From: an uncultured bacterium
Lineage (GTDB): Bacteria; Patescibacteria; ABY1; SG8-24; 2-12-FULL-60-25
NCBI GenBank assembly: GCA_937863195.1
Contig: CALMET010000174.1
Coordinates: forward strand, 1 to 14,442
Reading direction: 5' to 3'
DNA: 14,442 bases
Both the position numbers and the translations under genes were made by a program. Shown in pieces: positions 13,152-14,442 of the stretch. The notes beneath the pieces are model-generated. The model had not been told where the DNA came from and searched no databases. It was given only the letters and a program-made list of their open reading frames with translations. Each line of letters starts with the position of its first letter. The stretch's first letter is position 1.

Positions 13152-13559
13152 ATGTTGGCTAAACCAGACCGCTTGCGCCGCAAACGCGATTTTGCCCTCT
13201 TGTCACAAAAGGGCCGTGTTATCTATGCGCAAGAATTCACTTTGCGTCTTCGCCCATCTGAAGAAACAAAGATTGGTTTTGTCGCTTCAACAAAAGTGTT
13301 TAAGCGCGCCAATAAACGCAATCTCGTAAAACGCCGCATGCGTGCTGCATTACGTGAGATCAAAACACAGTGGCCAGAAAAACTCGATCTGATGTTTATG
13401 ATCAAGGCAAATGTTCTTGATGTCGATTTTGCCGTGCTCAAAGAATCGATCTTGCACGCGTTTGAAAAAATTCCGGCAACGCTTTTATTGCCTCCGGCAC
13501 CGCGTAAAAATCTCAAAGCAAAACGCAAAACCTCGGTCGTATTTAAAAAAGACGCATGA
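13152..13559 (+). CDS. rnpA: Ribonuclease P protein component
   Basis: 135 residues. It assists RNase P RNA in removing tRNA 5' leaders. Evidence: [22 protein letters not shown] is the classical N-terminus, [17 protein letters not shown] leads into the family signature [14 protein letters not shown] (R56 to E69), and a lysine-rich C-terminal tail ends the protein. Length is close to normal (about 110-130). Its stop overlaps the yidD start (ATGA), so the two are co-translated. It is also relevant to the tRNA-Cys leader hairpin in this window. Confidence 0.95.
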   Translation: MLAKPDRLRRKRDFALLSQKGRVIYAQEFTLRLRPSEETKIGFVASTKVFKRANKRNLVKRRMRAALREIKTQWPEKLDLMFMIKANVLDVDFAVLKESILHAFEKIPATLLLPPAPRKNLKAKRKTSVVFKKDA

Positions 13560-13798
13560 GCCCGCTCGCTTGGTTAGGTATTGGATTGATCCGCGTTTAT
13601 CAGATGACGTTGTCGCCAGACCACGGTCCTCTTCGTTATATCGTAAGAAATCGTGTCTGCCGCTTTCATCCAACGTGCTCAGAATATACTGAACAAGCCA
13701 TTCGCAAATACGGATTCTTCAAAGGCGTATGGCTCGGCGCAAAACGCATCAGCCGATGCCATCCATGGAATGATGGGGGATATGATCCGGTGCCGTGA
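13556..13798 (+). CDS. yidD: Membrane protein insertion efficiency factor YidD
   Basis: 80 residues. A small protein that helps YidC-mediated membrane insertion. Evidence: [34 protein letters not shown] (C35, C41) and the C-terminal [13 protein letters not shown] motif are family hallmarks. ATG overlaps the rnpA stop by the ATGA arrangement. The usual next gene, yidC, is missing here: a YggU gene follows after 109 bases. Confidence 0.95.
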   Translation: MSPLAWLGIGLIRVYQMTLSPDHGPLRYIVRNRVCRFHPTCSEYTEQAIRKYGFFKGVWLGAKRISRCHPWNDGGYDPVP

Positions 13799-13803
13799 AC
13801 CCT

Positions 13804-13833
13804 TGTCACGCTGTTTATTTTTTAGATGTGACA
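13804..13833 (+). terminator. Possible stem-loop after yidD
   Basis: TGTCAC (13804-13809) and GTGACA (13828-13833) form a 6-bp stem with an 18-base T-rich loop. It is a weak terminator candidate. Confidence 0.3.
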
Positions 13834-13889
13834 TCCCCTTTAAAGGGGATTCTGAAAAACACTGAAGCGATCTCTCTTTAAAGAGAGAT
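13833..13889. repeat. Two tandem palindromes with a shared TTTAAA centre
   Basis: ATCCCCTTTAAAGGGGAT (13833-13850) and ATCTCTCTTTAAAGAGAGAT (13870-13889) are perfect palindromes of 18 and 20 bases, 19 bases apart, in the spacer before the YggU gene. They could be hairpins in RNA, protein sites, or members of a dispersed palindrome family (compare 277-298 and 1850-1870). Confidence 0.7.
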
Positions 13890-13907
13890 GCCTAACCAAA
13901 AAAATAT

Positions 13908-14141
13908 ATGCAGGCAAAGAGTTCGGTACGTGTAAAAGTCACCCCACGCAGCAGCAAATCAGAAGTGATGGGTGAAAAAGATGGAGTACTGATCGTAAAG
14001 TTAAAATCTGCGCCAGTTGATGGTGAAGCGAACGCTGAGCTCATTCGAGTGCTGGCAGAGTATTTTGATTGCGCAAAATCGAATATCGAGATCAAAAAGG
14101 GGATGAGTGGAAGAGTGAAGATGGTTATCGTTTCTCGCTAA
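13908..14141 (+). CDS. YggU/DUF167 family protein (UPF0235)
   Basis: 77 residues. VRVKVTPRSSKSEVM, VLIVKLKSAPVDGEANAELI and IEIKKGMSGRVKMVIV match the conserved DUF167 pattern: TPxxxxxxV, then AP.DGxAN, then a GxxSRxK-like end. It is a small cytoplasmic protein; its biochemical role is not established. Length fits the family (about 75-100). ATG 13908 is the natural start; no Shine-Dalgarno sequence is visible. Its stop is just before the terminator of the minus-strand RNA unit. Confidence 0.85.
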   Translation: MQAKSSVRVKVTPRSSKSEVMGEKDGVLIVKLKSAPVDGEANAELIRVLAEYFDCAKSNIEIKKGMSGRVKMVIVSR

Positions 14142-14311
14142 ATAAAAACAGCGACGTTCAAGACATGGTCTCAAATCGTCGCTGGGGTGCCCTATGTTCA
14201 GTGGACGCATGCCGGAGAGTATCCAGCACTAGGTCCAAGCCACTGCCCGCCGCTAGGGCTAGGTGTGGCGGCCGTTCTGGGACTTTTTATACATTTGCGG
14301 CCGCAAAGTAC
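14140..14311 (-). ncRNA. Putative structured small RNA, family unknown
   Basis: Transcribed on the minus strand from about 14311 and ending at a T run near 14140, about 170 nt. On this strand the fold has TTTGCGGCCGCAAA near the 5' end, an outer stem GCCCTA/TAGGGC (14259-14254 with 14194-14189), a stem CAGTGG/CCACTG (14245-14240 with 14204-14199), and a tip TGCTGGA/TCCGGCA (14228-14222 with 14216-14210) around a 5-nt loop. The tip has a U-G pair on the minus strand that becomes a C-A mismatch on the plus strand, favouring the minus strand. No convincing reading frame. I compared it by eye with SRP RNA, tmRNA, RNase P RNA and 6S RNA; none fits well. Confidence 0.6.
14149..14184 (-). terminator. 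Strong intrinsic terminator of the minus-strand RNA
   Basis: On the minus strand CAGCGACG and CGTCGCTG form an 8-bp base, extended by TTTGAGAC/GTCTTGAA (two G-U pairs) around CAT with a single bulged A, then TTTTTATTT. Confidence 0.85.
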
Positions 14312-14317
14312 ACGGTG

Positions 14318-14346
14318 AAATTACCTGAAAGAGTGCTTTTTGTCAA
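14318..14346 (-). promoter_or_regulatory. Promoter of the minus-strand RNA
   Basis: On the minus strand TTGACA (14346-14341, perfect), 17 bases, TAATTT (14323-14318, 4 of 6). Predicted start about 14311. Confidence 0.7.
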
Positions 14347-14419
14347 GCGTTGAGTATACGTAAATACCACGTGTTGTTCGTCAGGACAGTAGCTCTGTTA
14401 CTTGGAGGGGTGAGGAGAG

Positions 14420-14442
14420 ATGGATAGGCTAAATAAATGTCC
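14420..14442 (+). CDS. Possible start of a gene running off the right edge
   Basis: ATG at 14420 follows GGAGG (14404-14408) at 11 bases and GAGGAG (14412-14417). Only seven residues (MDRLNKC) are visible, so this is a hint, not a gene call. The stretch 14347-14419 otherwise shows nothing that I can identify. Confidence 0.2.

Noticed and set aside
14001..14210. Open reading frame of 69 residues on the minus strand (MRPLNIGHPS...)
   Set aside because: It runs through the small-RNA terminator and antisense to the YggU gene, with no recognised family.
14140..14311. Identity as SRP RNA, tmRNA, RNase P RNA or 6S RNA
   Set aside because: No GGAAG SRP loop, no alanyl tRNA-like ends or tag frame, no GAGGAAAGUCC core, and 5' and 3' ends do not pair as in 6S. 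The last is the least certain.
14142..14312. Plus-strand frame following the YggU stop, reading about KTWSQIVAGVPYVQW
   Set aside because: It has no good start codon, would require read-through, and shows no family pattern; the minus-strand RNA explains the region better.

Overview
The window looks like the replication-origin region of a chromosome from a small-genome bacterium. The most likely group is the Candidate Phyla Radiation (Patescibacteria), but no 16S rRNA is present, so this placement is inference. It rests on the protein style (a class A PBP with an Ig-like tail, a secreted 3D-domain protein, a short HolA-like protein), on core replication genes packed around oriC, on the scarcity of Shine-Dalgarno sequences, and on standard TGA stop codons.

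Left part (1-4920): the 5' end of an unknown minus-strand gene and tRNA-Arg(CCT); then rpsT (bS20) on the plus strand, converging on a minus-strand pair, polA followed by a holA-like gene. Upstream of polA lie a DnaA box, a very short promoter-plus-terminator unit, and tRNA-Cys(GCA) with its own promoter and a 26-nt perfect palindrome that overlaps its 5' end. Middle (4954-8618): a secreted 3D-domain protein (minus) and a class A penicillin-binding protein (plus) diverge from a 90-base spacer; both act on the cell envelope.

Origin (8636-11697): dnaN and dnaA, both on the minus strand, flank a 357-base non-coding segment that has the expected parts of a bacterial origin: two abutting DnaA boxes, a GGGG block, a five-repeat DnaA-trio and an AT-rich stretch. 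A perfect 15-bp inverted repeat carrying two opposed DnaA boxes follows dnaA, and three more boxes lie in the dnaA promoter region.

Right part (11697-14442): a CYTH-P-loop ATPase fusion, then the classical rpmH-rnpA-yidD group, a YggU/DUF167 gene, two tandem palindromes, and a minus-strand unit of about 170 nt with promoter, folded body and terminator that looks like an unidentified small RNA. The main functional themes are DNA replication (DnaA, DnaN, PolA, HolA-like), translation and RNA processing (bS20, bL34, RnpA, tRNAs) and the cell envelope (PBP, 3D protein, YidD). Several promoters lie so close to their start codons that leaderless transcripts are likely.
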